From Vandiemenella viatica (lineage: Eukaryota > Arthropoda > Insecta > Orthoptera > Morabidae): DNA of 64,000 nt. The notes under the pieces are model-generated. The model ran no database searches. It worked only from the letters and a program-made list of their open reading frames with translations, and was not told where the DNA came from. The stretch is taken from NCBI GenBank assembly GCA_031002005.1, contig CM061919.1:14703687-14767686 (forward strand). Reading direction: 5' to 3'. Each line of letters starts with the position of its first letter. Position 1 is the stretch's first letter. Below, piece by piece: positions 24,568 through 36,100 of this stretch. A program made the translations under genes and the position numbers.

Positions 24568-24720
24568 TAAGACGTTCCCTGGTACTGGCTGGATGTAAAG
24601 TTCGTCCCCGATACACGGTAGAACCTTGAGGATACTACCGCGACAGGAAATAGTACCCAGCTCCTACGCAATGCAATACATTCCGTGTACTGAGTCTCTT
24701 CAGATCAGATTCGCTTAGTT

Positions 24721-26284
24721 CAAACCGTTTTCTGTAAGCGAAAAACTTAAAGAAATATATATCTAATCTAATCAGAATCTAATTCCTCTTAGATTATCAT
24801 TTATTTATTTACTTATTGTATGTTCACCGAAAAGTACATCACATCTATTGACAATACATTTATTATATTCAAATTGCTAGGAAACATTGCACTAGAGAGA
24901 TTCGATTGACAAAAATTAAAATTAGTATTTCTGAAGTGTTATGTTGGTGCATCACTCATATGGATAAGGTCTGCAATGTTCTCGCCGTATTCCCTGAGGA
25001 CAATCCACAAACTCAGAGTAGTTCAGCCAGCCGAATTTAAAGACCAAGACAGCTTATCAGTCTTATCCTGTGCATATTTTGTTTAAGACAGTCCTTTGAT
25101 TGAATCCACGTGCTGGGAATTTTGGGGTTATCATCAACATCGTAAGAAAGGTTACTGTTGACTGAAACACAATATTTTAGCAGATTTCAGACTTCGTAGA
25201 AATGTTTGCGTTGAAGTTTCATATATCACCTGTAAAGACTGATTCCCGTAATTAATAACAATATATAGTATACTTGAAAGCACCATTATCGTGTGTAATA
25301 CCGATTTAATTTCCGTTTTCTAATGTTTAAGAAATCTGGAAGAGAAACAGTTTATTAACTGAGCCTATTACTATTCGCTATTGCCGGTCAATGTTGCTGA
25401 ATATGCTTAGACACTCGTTCAAGGCGCTGATAATTCATTTACGGGCATTTCATTAACCAATTACTGGTTGTGACTTCAGAATATTTATGAGTGCTATAAA
25501 CAAATTGCAGTCGTGATAGGACAGACCTACTGGGCCAAGGTGAATTGGTAAGCCACGGGCTCTGAGGCCGATACGTTTACAAACGACCGCGTGCTTGCAA
25601 TTAGCGTCGTGTTGTTTTTGCCAGTGCTATTTTGCTTTTTAGCTTTTGTTTTTGTTTCGGCCATCAGATGTAGTCTCCTATACCCATACGGGCTTAATTC
25701 TCCACGTCTTAAAGGTAACGAGAATTTGTTATTCTGTAGTATTGGAGTACTGTCATTTATTCTTCAAAACTAGAACATTTGATCTATTTTTGTTTTCTTA
25801 TTTGTTCAGCTGCCGTTTTTTCTGCATTTCATAACTTTTATTTTGTTTTTTCTTTATTAAGTCCAAATTGTTTTTGATACTAAGTTTATGCCGCTCAGTA
25901 ATTTCTCAGTATTTCCACTCTACTAGTTATGAATGCGATAAATTATATATTTGACTTTGAAGCAAGAGTGAATGGTTGGCTAAGACTCTAACTTAATGAA
26001 CCGTTCTAAGCCATCATCACTGTTCTCAGATAAGATAAATCTTACTATATCTATTCCAGCGAGATACGTTCATCTCACTACTAGACCTGAACTTTTCTCC
26101 TGCAGAACACAAACCGATAAAAAAAACAGAGAAAAAATCTTTAATTGATCAGAGAAAAAATCTTTAATTGATCATCTTTTCTGCTATAAATGGCATGTTA
26201 GATCACGGTGATGAAAGAACAAACAATAGACATATGAATGACAGCTAAAGCTCGTATATGCGCTAATTCTACCTCATATTTATT
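24721..26284. other. AT-rich non-coding DNA
   Basis: Short hydrophobic frames at 25591-25834 are T-rich and unconvincing. A 23-bp unit (agagaaaaaatctttaattg...) is directly duplicated at about 26128-26176. Nothing else seen. Confidence 0.45.
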
Positions 26285-26344
26285 TACATACTAGCAGTTA
26301 CCCGCGACTTCGTCCGCGTTGAAGAGTGTTGTAATATAAGATTT
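26285..26344 (+). repeat. Repeat terminus with CCCGCGA motif
   Basis: tactagcagttacccgcgac followed by ttcgtccgcgttg is a repeat terminus I recall from many insect genomes. A related sequence occurs inverted at 31205-31243. The matching far end may be the block at about 28935-29115 (gccaaatttcatttaaatat ... tatagatatatagatacac). Confidence 0.5.
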
Positions 26345-26348
26345 TGTT

Positions 26349-26650
26349 GAGAGGTCTGGTTGCTCAGTGGTTAGGGCGTCCAACTGGAAATGGAAAAGTC
26401 CCCAGCTTGAATCCCAGTCTCGGCGAGGATTTTCAAAGGTCCTTAGCTCGACCTTCACCTCTGGCATAGGTTGTTGTGTGATGTGAATTACGCTAGAATG
26501 CTCACTTAATTCTGATACCGTGATGAACTGTGGGTTCCTCTATGTCCGGTAGGATTAATGGGTTACGTTAAGAGGCTACGAAAGGGGCTGATTGCGGAGG
26601 CGTAAAGAAGCCTTGTCACCAGGTCAATACCACCATACAATTTATTTTAG
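26349..26650 (+). mobile_element. tRNA-derived SINE, family 2
   Basis: Same layout as the copy at 15436: A box ttgctcagtggttagggcg, B box agcttgaatccc, a body with cttcacctctggcatagg and gttacgttaagaggctacg, and an end at ccaccatacaatttatt. Somewhat more diverged. It sits inside the CCCGCGA-type repeat. Confidence 0.88.
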
Positions 26651-29639
26651 AGCTATTTTTATTAGTAATAGTAGTAATAAATGTTGCAATAAAATAACAA
26701 AAATTTATTTATGTTCCACAACTACTTCTCTGAATTTTTAAAACAATAAAAATATTCTGTTTGTTAGGAGTATTTTCAGTTTAATATATCCGTATATACA
26801 ATATTTGGGATTTGTCTCCTAGGTTTTGGCTATTTTCATAGCCCTAGTTTTCTTACATTTCTTTGAAAGATTTGATTTTCGTTTACCCAGCGTCTCTTAA
26901 AATTACTAATTTCATCTCGCGAATAAAAATGAATACAGCATTAATTAATGGAAGCTAGAAACGTCAAAATACTAGCAATACATTGATGGAATCGACTAAA
27001 TATCAACAACAAAAAATACTAACATCCAAACAGCAAATAAATACATAAGTGGCCCAATAACGTTCATTTCCTTTTAAAAAATAAATTTAAAAAATGCGAT
27101 ACTAAAAATGGATATTTTGATTTGCATTGAATATCTGGAAAAAAAATCTTAAAAAGAGAACTTAACTCTTTGTATATTGGTTTTGAGGATATATTGGTCC
27201 CATCAACAGAAATTTAGATATTATAGTAGTAATTGATTCTTTTATCCATAATGATCAGTGGTATTGTGGTAATGGTTTCTCTATCTGTGGAAACAGTTGA
27301 ATTGCCTGTAGACCAGTTTACTATAGTTCATTCGTTTGGATCCATTAATTCTGTGCTAAAATATAAATTTCAGTGTTAAAATAGTAATTGATTCTTTCTT
27401 CATAATTGGTTTCTCAATCTGCCAATTACCACTCCGCTTGTCTGCCACTCAACTATCTGAATAAAACATTTATAAATTTCAAAAATTTACTTCGGTCAAC
27501 GTCACGTGTTCTACTAAATCATCCACGCTTATTATAAATCTTTTGATACAATATCGGAACAAAGCAACACATGACATCACTAAAATGGCGCTCTTGAATT
27601 AACTAATAATGTTTCATTCTGGCCCAGGCTACATTTCAACCAAATCACAAACTCAGCTAATATTACCGCTAGAAAATCAAACCCTCTATCAGCTGCGCTT
27701 TTATATACTCACTATAGGGCCTATTCCATGTTAGTGTTAGTGACGTTATGAATGGCGAAAAAAGTGACTCATTATTTCAGATCGCGATACTAAATGAACC
27801 GGAATAATGACGTTGGCAATGTGTACATTAAATACTGAATTCATCTGAAACTACATTCATCCGCATGAAGTATGTCATTAGCATCATGGCAGCTATTGGA
27901 GTAACGTAATTAAAAAAAGTTATACTAAAATGCTTGTAACTTACATGTGTACAACGGAAAGTCCATAATTCTCTAAAACTCTAAGACAACATTCGTTAAT
28001 ATTGCTGGTCAAGTTAATTTCTCGATAAAGTGACTGTTACTGCTCGTGATTTAGTAAGGTGTATAATTGCATTTAATATGTTGAGGTATGTTCGTATAGT
28101 TTGACTTTGTAGCGGCAATATTAACAGAGATAGTGGTTTGGTTGAAATGATGCCTGGACCAGATTGATTTTTGTTACAGCATAAGGCAGAAGGAACTTAA
28201 TTATTATTAGTAATAAGTAAGCAGCTTTCATATGCTCCGTGCAAATTGTGTATTGTGTTGTAAACGACTTCCAGTGTTACTTCATGAAACAATAAGTTTC
28301 TACATTAGCCCATTGAATATATTCGTTTTAAGTGTAACATTCGACAGATATTATCAGAATATTGAACAGTAAGTAAAAAGCAATTTCGTGAATCATAGTC
28401 TCTATTACTTGTACTAAATTCTGAACAAAAAATAAAAAGGGTTAGTTAAGTTTTAAATTTCGGCAAAAATAATTTGTTATACAGAGACTGTATAGTAACA
28501 AAAAAGAAACAGGAAATAAATTAAATATTTTGCACTTTTAGTGAACCGACTTTCGTGCTGGTATAATCATAGCATTTTACGTTTTTTTTTTTTCCAATTA
28601 TGGTGTAATATTTGATATGTCATACTATTTTATGTACGCAAATGAAAACATCTCTTTGCGAACTTGACAACAGTACCTACCTTTTTTTAAAAATTTAAGG
28701 TTAAGTACAGATTTATATTCCCTGCTTCCAAACTATTATTTGTCAAGTGTGTCGGTTTTATGGCTTTTAAACTAAACACAAACTTGCATATGTAAGAAGG
28801 TTTTTGCTTTTATTTCTGAAAAGTAGTGTTTGCGATTTACGTAAAAAGCAAAGAGTAAACGTGGACGGCTATCTACGAAGCAGGAAACTCTTTGTTGTTT
28901 CCGAATTGATATTAATGGCAATTTCTAAAAGAACTATGCGTTTTGCGGGATAAAATCTATCCTATGTCACTTCGCACGCAATTAACTGACTTCATGCCAA
29001 ATTTCATTTAAATATGTTGAGTTATTAAGGCGTGATTGATTCCAGAAGTACATCCAAACACACATCCGAACTTTCTCGTTTTCTCATTTATAGATATATA
29101 GATATATAGATACACTCTCATGTTGAATGTTCATTTTTAAAGTGGATTATAAGTTTACTGGATTTAAGTTGTTCTTTTAATCTAGAAGATTATTATTGCC
29201 AGGTAACAGAAATAGGAACTTGTGTTTTGGATGAACGTAACATCCACATTCGGCAACCGGCTAGGCTGCTAATTGCAATTTGCTCTTGCAATACACACAA
29301 GTAGATTCCGTAACAATAGATTATTGTTAGCTAACTGATGTCCTTACGTGCTAGAAGCAGAGTGAATATGTAACGGCAGTCCGTAATGTAGGCTATGTAT
29401 TAACAGTTTGCTCACCATGTTGATAATAGTTCATAGAGGGCACAACAATAGAACTAAATTGGAGTTCAGTATAGTAGTTAGAGGTTATGCACTGTGATGA
29501 TGTACACGTTTCCACGAAATATATTTTTGTTGTTGTATTGGAACTTCTTTAAACCTTCATTGGGGGTGACCTTTTTTCGGGTACATATATTTCCAGAAAT
29601 TCAGGCCTCAGTCTACATTTAGCTAGTAAATTCCATCAT
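26651..29639. other. AT-rich DNA, partly interior of a diverged repeat
   Basis: No gene. A roughly 160-bp unit (agtaattgattctt) repeats at about 27229 and 27385, and a phrase at 27605 (ctggcccaggctacatttca) recurs at about 32084 and 32336. The block 28935-29115 resembles the 3' end of the repeat starting at 26285. Confidence 0.4.
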
Positions 29640-29663
29640 GCTCTTAATATATATATATATATT

Positions 29664-29780
29664 TATACAGGGTGTCACAAAAAGGTACGGCCAAACTTTC
29701 AGGAAACATTCCTCACACACAAACAAAGAAAATATGTTATGTGGACATGTGTCCAGAAACGCTTACTTTCAATCTTCTGT
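29664..29780 (+). mobile_element. Solo terminus of a Tc1/mariner-superfamily transposon
   Basis: Beginning tatacagggtgtcacaaaaa and continuing through ggtacggccaaactttcagg, about 115 bases match, from memory, a transposon end that recurs in many insect genomes. After about 29780 the resemblance stops and no partner end or transposase is seen nearby. It sits next to an (AT)n run (29648-29662). The family assignment is recollection and unverified. Confidence 0.6.
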
Positions 29781-31200
29781 TATATAACGACAGTTTCTCG
29801 TAAAATGTAAAAAAAAAGCGTCTCAGGAATTGTAATTTAAAGTATGTGGCAAAATATGTTCCAATTTTACAATCATAGTTTTTTTTTAAAAAAAAAGTAA
29901 TATAACCATTAGATCAAGATTTACGGTGTGATTATGTGGGGAAAATCGTTCAGATTAAATAATAAGAATTTTGTAACTGGATAAATATAACATATATTTA
30001 AATAGTATGTTTCTAATGATTAATAAATATCTCTAGTAATAAACTGACCAATCTAAAATAAAGATTTATTAAAAAATAATGAAAAAACCAACGGCGAGAT
30101 GAAAATGAAAACAGCTCTTCAGCATATATGATTTTAATTGCTGAATGTTGTTATGATAGGAATTCCTACAGATATTAGATTCTGGTCGTTATTAGAGTTT
30201 ATTTCCACCACATTATGGGTAAATTAATTAAAGGCATTCTTTATGACTATCATTTTGAGAACTGTTTGTATGCAATAGCATACCTTACAAGTACCTTCCT
30301 CCAACATTTCTTAAGCAACTCAAACAATTATCACACAGTTTAATAGTTGTGGCTATTCTAGTTGTAACATAATGTAGGGGATATATTTATCTATCACAAC
30401 AACCTCCAAATTTAAAATCAATTATATTCAAGAGCTTGCTTTTTAGCTTTTCAGGCCCTTTTCTCAGTAACTTTTCTTTTTGCTTGTATGATTTTTTTTT
30501 GGTTTTGTTTTTTTGTTTCATGTAGTCGAAAATACTTGTAAACAAAAAATCTTTGTAACAACAACAACCGGAACATCCATTGTTTGTAAATAATTTTCGA
30601 TTACCTGTTGTGTTGTTCAACAAGGCGATCCGCGTGAAAATATATTTAAACTTTTGTTTTATAATGAAACATAAGACTATGTCAAATCTAAAAGTTGAGG
30701 TATTTTACAATTCGAAAACGTACTCAGCTTCTATAGTACAGCTTATACTATTTTGCGTCAAATTCCGTATTATTTAGTATAGATGGGGATTTTCTCTGCC
30801 CTATTACTTTTTGCCTGCTTAAATGTTTTTGGCACCAGTTTATTTTGCCTTCTTTTTTGACTTTCCTTACGGGCGTAAACTAGCCTAAGTTGTAGCTCTG
30901 GCAGAGCACGAGCAGCTAAAGTTATTAGAACCCAAGAATCGGATGCGAATGCTAAAGAAAGAAGAAAAGACCAATCTGAAATAAACCTGCCCTTAGTTAA
31001 CCCCCCCCCCCCCCCCACATCCCCTCACCTTCATTTGTTTTTCTGTTTTTAAATATATTGGAAACTGATTCTCTTCAAGAGACAGGTTCGACGGTAGAAT
31101 GATATAGTGATGGCTTTCCTGCCATATTATGCCAACTCGGTGTTGTTTGGGACCAATCCTTCGTTGCCAACAACTTTCTATATTCGATTCTGGCAAATAA
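29781..31200. other. AT-rich non-coding DNA
   Basis: Short frames near 30387-31196 show no domains. Contains a C15-class run near 31001-31016. Confidence 0.45.
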
Positions 31201-31204
31201 ATTC

Positions 31205-31262
31205 TTAATCCACGCGTACGAAATCGCGGGTATCCGCTAGTATATGTATATATATATATATA
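31205..31262 (-). repeat. Inverted CCCGCGA repeat terminus with TA microsatellite
   Basis: The + strand reads tccacgcgtacgaaatcgcg then ggtatccgctagtatatg, the reverse complement of the terminus type seen at 26285. A TA-rich run follows. Confidence 0.5.
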
Positions 31263-31925
31263 TTGGATCTCGGAAACGGCTATGACGATTTGGATGAAAT
31301 TTCACATTTAGATAACGTTTAGTTTTTTAAGTTTACCTAAATAGGTATCTTCCCTACAAAAACGCGATTTTACAAAATAAGAACTATTTTTTTTTCACTT
31401 GATGTCTCGAAAACGGCTCCAACGCTATCTAGGAGACGATTCAAGTACCAGAAAGCCTACTCATATTTTCTCTTTGATTTCAAGGAATTTTTAATCTAAC
31501 AGTTCTTGTATACTAGCTGATACGCTGCGTGTTTAATTGTAAAACATTAAAAAAAAAAGATATTTAAAAAATCGCTTTGTGAGAAGAAATACTTTACAAA
31601 ACTTCTTTGAAAATAATATTGACCGTATATCAAACATCAATAATACTCAATTGTAATAAGTGGTTATCATTAAATACTACCAGTTTAATTATAAAACATT
31701 TCAAAAGTAGATATTTAAAAATAGATACTGGCTTTGTTAAATGCGATTTTTCAAACTTATAAGAAAATTCTAACGCCACGCGATCTCGTAGAGCTTACTG
31801 TTATATCTTTGGTTGTTGTAAGATCACCAGTTTTTATGCATGGCATGGGCAGTTCTATCATTACCGTGGCGCCACAATCTTATGATGAATTCTATGGAAC
31901 TCTGCGTAAGAACTCGAAAATAAAG

Positions 31926-31991
<66 letters not shown>

Positions 31992-32500
31992 ATATCGCGC
32001 TTGGTTTTCGAGATATAACATGTCACAAATCAGTTATAGGTATAATTCCTCGTGCTGTTGGTGATGTTTCTTCTGGTCCAGGCTGTATTTCAACCTAACA
32101 ACAAGCACTAGGAAGAAAATAAAACGCCGATAAGGTATTTCTACCATGTGGATATAGTGGTTTTGGTGAAATATTTTATTTCTGATCCAGGATAAATCTC
32201 ATCCTAACCTCCTCACTTTTGAGATACAATAGCTCGAGAACTAAGAAAGATATCGAAAAAATTTATTATTTTCTATTTGTCTCGTCGAGTTACATACTAA
32301 TTCATCATAAAATATGGCTATGACGAAATTTTTCTTCTGGTCCAGGCCGCATTTCAACCTAACTACGTCAATTTTGAGATAGATTATCTCGAGAACTAAG
32401 CGAGATATCAAGAAATTTTATTGTTTACTTTCGATTTGTCTCGTAGAGTTACATAAGAATCTATCAAATTGCTGCGCCACAGTTGTAGAATCCCCGTGGC
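31263..32500. repeat. Degenerate repeat region with T63 run
   Basis: Recurring phrases appear: ctggtccagg...atttcaacctaac at about 32084 and 32336 (variant tgatccagg at 32183), ctcgagaactaag followed by gagatatc at about 32233 and 32391, and gtctcgt-gagttacata at about 32279 and 32440. These mark two to three diverged units of about 153 bp. T63 occupies 31928-31990. No open frame is convincing. Confidence 0.55.
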
Positions 32501-33017
32501 ATGTTGCGTGTGGCATTTTCTCGTGTAAAACGACCAAGCACATTAAAAGTAGTCTTCCCAAAGGAAAATCCTCGACATACCTACAAGATGGTTTGAAAGG
32601 AAGTATTAGTTTAAGATAAAAAAAACGTAATTAATGAATGAATACAAACCATAATATATTTGATTATTTAAAATAAAATGTTGAACTATTATTCAGCAGT
32701 TCTTATGTAAGTAGGAAAGATTTATATTGAATTTTTAACAAATATGGAGCGGTATGGCTGCTCAATGTAATTAGTTGGAAAAAAGTTGTTACTGCGTTAG
32801 CTCTCAAAAAATTCTGGCTACGGGTTGGGGCAAGAATTTTTTAGATTTTTATTCGATCATATGAACTACGTTGGGGCGTTCTGTGGTTCGGATTCTACGT
32901 CAACTTGTAGGTACCAGAGGAAAGGAACTGGCCAGACACAATAATATCGAAATATAAGTTGGTGCTAGACGGATATGGTTATGTAGGTGTGTGCACAGTG
33001 TTTTTTGGCAGCAGCCG
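32501..33017. other. Upstream region of the cuticle gene
   Basis: AT-rich up to about 32850. A fragment at about 32862-32915 (ttctgtggttcggattctac) matches the body of SINE family 2. GC content rises towards the promoter. Confidence 0.5.
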
Positions 33018-33067
33018 CGGTCGGAATCCGGGATGTTGGCCCCGACCGTGGTAGTGACGTAGTGACG
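33018..33067 (+). promoter_or_regulatory. Upstream promoter motifs: inverted CGGTCGG and doubled TAGTGACG
   Basis: CGGTCGG (33018-33024) and its reverse complement CCGACCG (33042-33048) form an inverted pair. They are followed by two abutting copies of TAGTGACG (33052-33059 and 33060-33067), whose TGACGTA resembles a CRE/bZIP site. They sit 20-70 bases upstream of the TATA box. Transcription-factor binding is inference. Confidence 0.4.
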
Positions 33068-33085
33068 AGGGGCGTGGTGGACGCC

Positions 33086-33090
33086 TATAA
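33086..33090 (+). promoter_or_regulatory. TATA box of the cuticle gene
   Basis: TATAAGA lies in an otherwise GC-rich stretch, with an initiator-like TCACAGTT at 33115-33122 about 30 bases downstream. That gives a 5' leader of about 25 nt before the ATG at 33142. Spacing matches arthropod TATA/Inr promoters. The transcription start is inferred. Confidence 0.75.
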
Positions 33091-33141
33091 GAACAGGCGG
33101 GCCACGGGCTGGGATCACAGTTAGCCACAACGCCGACCAAC

Positions 33142-36100
33142 ATGTTCAAGCTGGTAAGTCTGCTCCATAGCCTGCAGGCACCGTACAAAGCCGAGTTTGT
33201 CTGGTCTCTAAGTCATCATAGTTCAGAACACAATGTCAGAGTCGGCTCCGTAGCACTGGAAGCCAAATATAATTTTTTATAAGTAAAAATCTTCATTTAT
33301 AGTCGAAAACAAACTGTTATTGCCCCTATGTGCTAAACAATAGTATTCAGCCGCCATTATCATATTTGTTCTTCGATCCAATTTCTTACTGTAGCTCGTC
33401 TCGTCCTGTAAAATGTGCCGCCTAAGAGATAGATGTCGGGTCTGGAGTGGAATGCCATCTTAATCATATCATTAAAGCAATTTTCCCTAATACCTGACAG
33501 AATGCTTTGTAGGTGTCCAAAATCCTTTTCAAAAATATTCAGCAAGGATCGTGCATTATCCACAGATAGGTGGTGGCATTTTACTATCTCCTTCGTCTTT
33601 GGTTACGCTTCTGTCGTTGAAAAAAAAAATTAATAAACGATTGGATTTGTATATGAACTGAAACTATGTATTACTTTGATTTTCAGCTACGTGAGGACAT
33701 TGGTGTCGGGATATATGTTCGGGTTAGTTGGTGTGTCTGACAAATATATGTCAACTCTAGAAAACAAAATTTCTTAATTACTTTCCGTATCCGGTGAAAC
33801 TAATTGTTTTAAAAAATTGATGAGCGCAATGTTATTGTCACTATCTAATAACTAGTTTTAAAAACCTTGTAATTGATTGCAAATCATTAGATTGCAGGGA
33901 TCCAGGATCACGTGCATTCACATAGAAAGATCGATTCAACAGGAAACAGGCCTGTTTTTTGCAGATTGGTTTTGTATTCTTGTACCCCGAGTGATTATTT
34001 TTCCACTCTGTATGGTGCTGGTGGCATTCATAGTACATTCCTACACTTGCCTGAATAAAAGCACTTCGTTTGTTTGTTGTATTCGGCTTCTCCCGCTCTT
34101 CCTTCTAGATAGTAATGTAGTACAGCAGTTTAGTTGACATGCCGCTGGTTGTTGTCCGTATATCAGACTACAAATGTGGTCTATCAAACAGTTGTTACAT
34201 TTATTAGGTTTTCTTGTAAATTAGAATCCTGTACAGTGGTTATCCGTTATGGTCTCCAACTATCTCTTAGGTGGTCTTCCAGGAATTCTTTTTCCTCTGT
34301 AAGCGGTATTCTGGGTTTTTGATTCCTTTTCAAGTGCCGATACCATTTTTACCAATACTGCTGAATGTATTCAACCATTGGTGTTATTTTTTATTGATCT
34401 ATTATTTTTTATGTCCTGCAGTTCTTGTCATGAATTTAATTTCCACCTCAGTGAAAGTAAGAATACGTCTTGTCATAATTTTATGTATTTCAATTCCGAT
34501 GTGCGTTTGAATTTCGTCAGGAATGGGGCTTTGTTGATTTTCCTCAGTACCCTGCTGTGATTTAGTATTTTTAAATTCATGATTTTTCATTCAAATTTAT
34601 CGTAGGATATCCCACATATTTAAATTTTTTAACATCTTCTAAAGTTTCGGTATTTAGGATTATTTCAAATATGTTCCTCTACTCGAAATCCGACGATTTT
34701 TTATTTTTTGGTTCGAATTTTGATGTCAAAATTTCTGGAGTTAAGTTCATGTGATGTACTGAATATTGTAGAACATACTCATTGTTAACTATTAATGTCT
34801 TCTCATCAGCATAAAATAGGATATTGAGATAGTTATTTTGCTGTTGCGTTATACTCCATATTTGGTTAACCTCCAGTCTCAGGTTAATGAATTCACATAA
34901 ATTTTAAATAATTTAAAAGGTTTATTTTTCATAATAATCAAAATTGAGTTCATGCTTGAGACGTGTAGGTAGAAAATGAAATTTGAAGTATTTGGCTACT
35001 CACATCATAGTTTCAGGATGGATTTCTTTAAAAGTTGCGAAGTTACTTTCGTTTATCTCAAACAATACGGTGCATCATCTGCCTATTGCTATCAAGAGAT
35101 AATCATTACAATAATAATCCTGAATTATCTGCTTCCTTTATTAACAAATTAACCAATATTTTTTTGAATGTCGTACCGCAGTTATATCCCTTATTTTCGT
35201 GATGTTCTTTGCATCAATTCCTATTACAATCTATTATTTTTAGGATACGCTTGTTTTGTAATTCACCGTTCCACTTTCCATTTTTAGTATACTATGCGAC
35301 TTGTATAACGCCGGGCCTGCCTCGGCGAATTTAATTACGACGGGTTATGGTGAGCATTTAACGACAGGCTATTAAGTGATTGCTCTACACCGCCAGTGAC
35401 ATAATGGCAGTAAAATTACGCAGTGCGTCGTCACAATAGACGGGCCGTTACGAGATGTCCCCTGTCAATCAGAACCGCGCGGCCTCCAGGTGCACAAGTC
35501 ACCGGCTATTAGTGGCCCATAGCTTTGCTAACACATGCAATCTCAAATGATCAAATGCCGGGTGCACGGAAATGGAAACCGTGAAATCAGATTTTACGTA
35601 CTTTCCAAGTAAATGTATTCTTAAATCATTTGACAACCGGTTTCAGGAAATTATTTGCTGGAAACACATGAAGGGTTCAGTGAGTATTTAAGGCAACTTT
35701 GAGAGAAATTCCAGTCAAGTCACTTCCAGCGGTTTTTTCGCAATCAGTTAAGCCATGTGAAGGCCTCCTTTTACTTAGCTTCAATTCACACAGACATTCA
35801 GATATTTGTTTTAAAGATCTCCTGAGATCGGATGATATCCCGTAACACAAAAAATGCTAAGCCCGTTAGGAACCACTTACACGGACAAACATGGTCACCT
35901 GCTGGTCACAATAAAACAGCCAAATTCTCTTCCTAGGGACTACGAATGCACTGAGTTTTGGTAACACGGATCCAAACTTTATGACGTTGCAGTAGGTATC
36001 ATTATTCATAATGTGCGAAAGAATTTTACATATACGACATTAGAGGAAATTGTTACAGTTTGGTGTTTTTCATTTCATTGGATCTTTTGCAGTGTTTTGT

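Larger units (their letters stand above)
23454..24720 (+). repeat. Possible old SINE-like host sequence split by a DNA transposon
   Basis: The sequence on the left (to 23577) holds a B-box-like gcttcgaatccc near 23491 and is GC-richer than its surroundings. The right part (24568 to about 24720, ttccctggtactggctgg onward) has similar composition. Removing the 990-bp insertion rejoins them. Family not recognised. Confidence 0.3.

Noticed and set aside
23575..24570. piggyBac-type element based on TTAA near both ends
   Set aside because: Aligning the two termini puts TAA, not TTAA, exactly at both borders, and the peptide remnant resembles Harbinger; kept only as an alternative.
31734..32021. 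Poly-Phe / poly-Lys frames
   Set aside because: Created by the T63 run.
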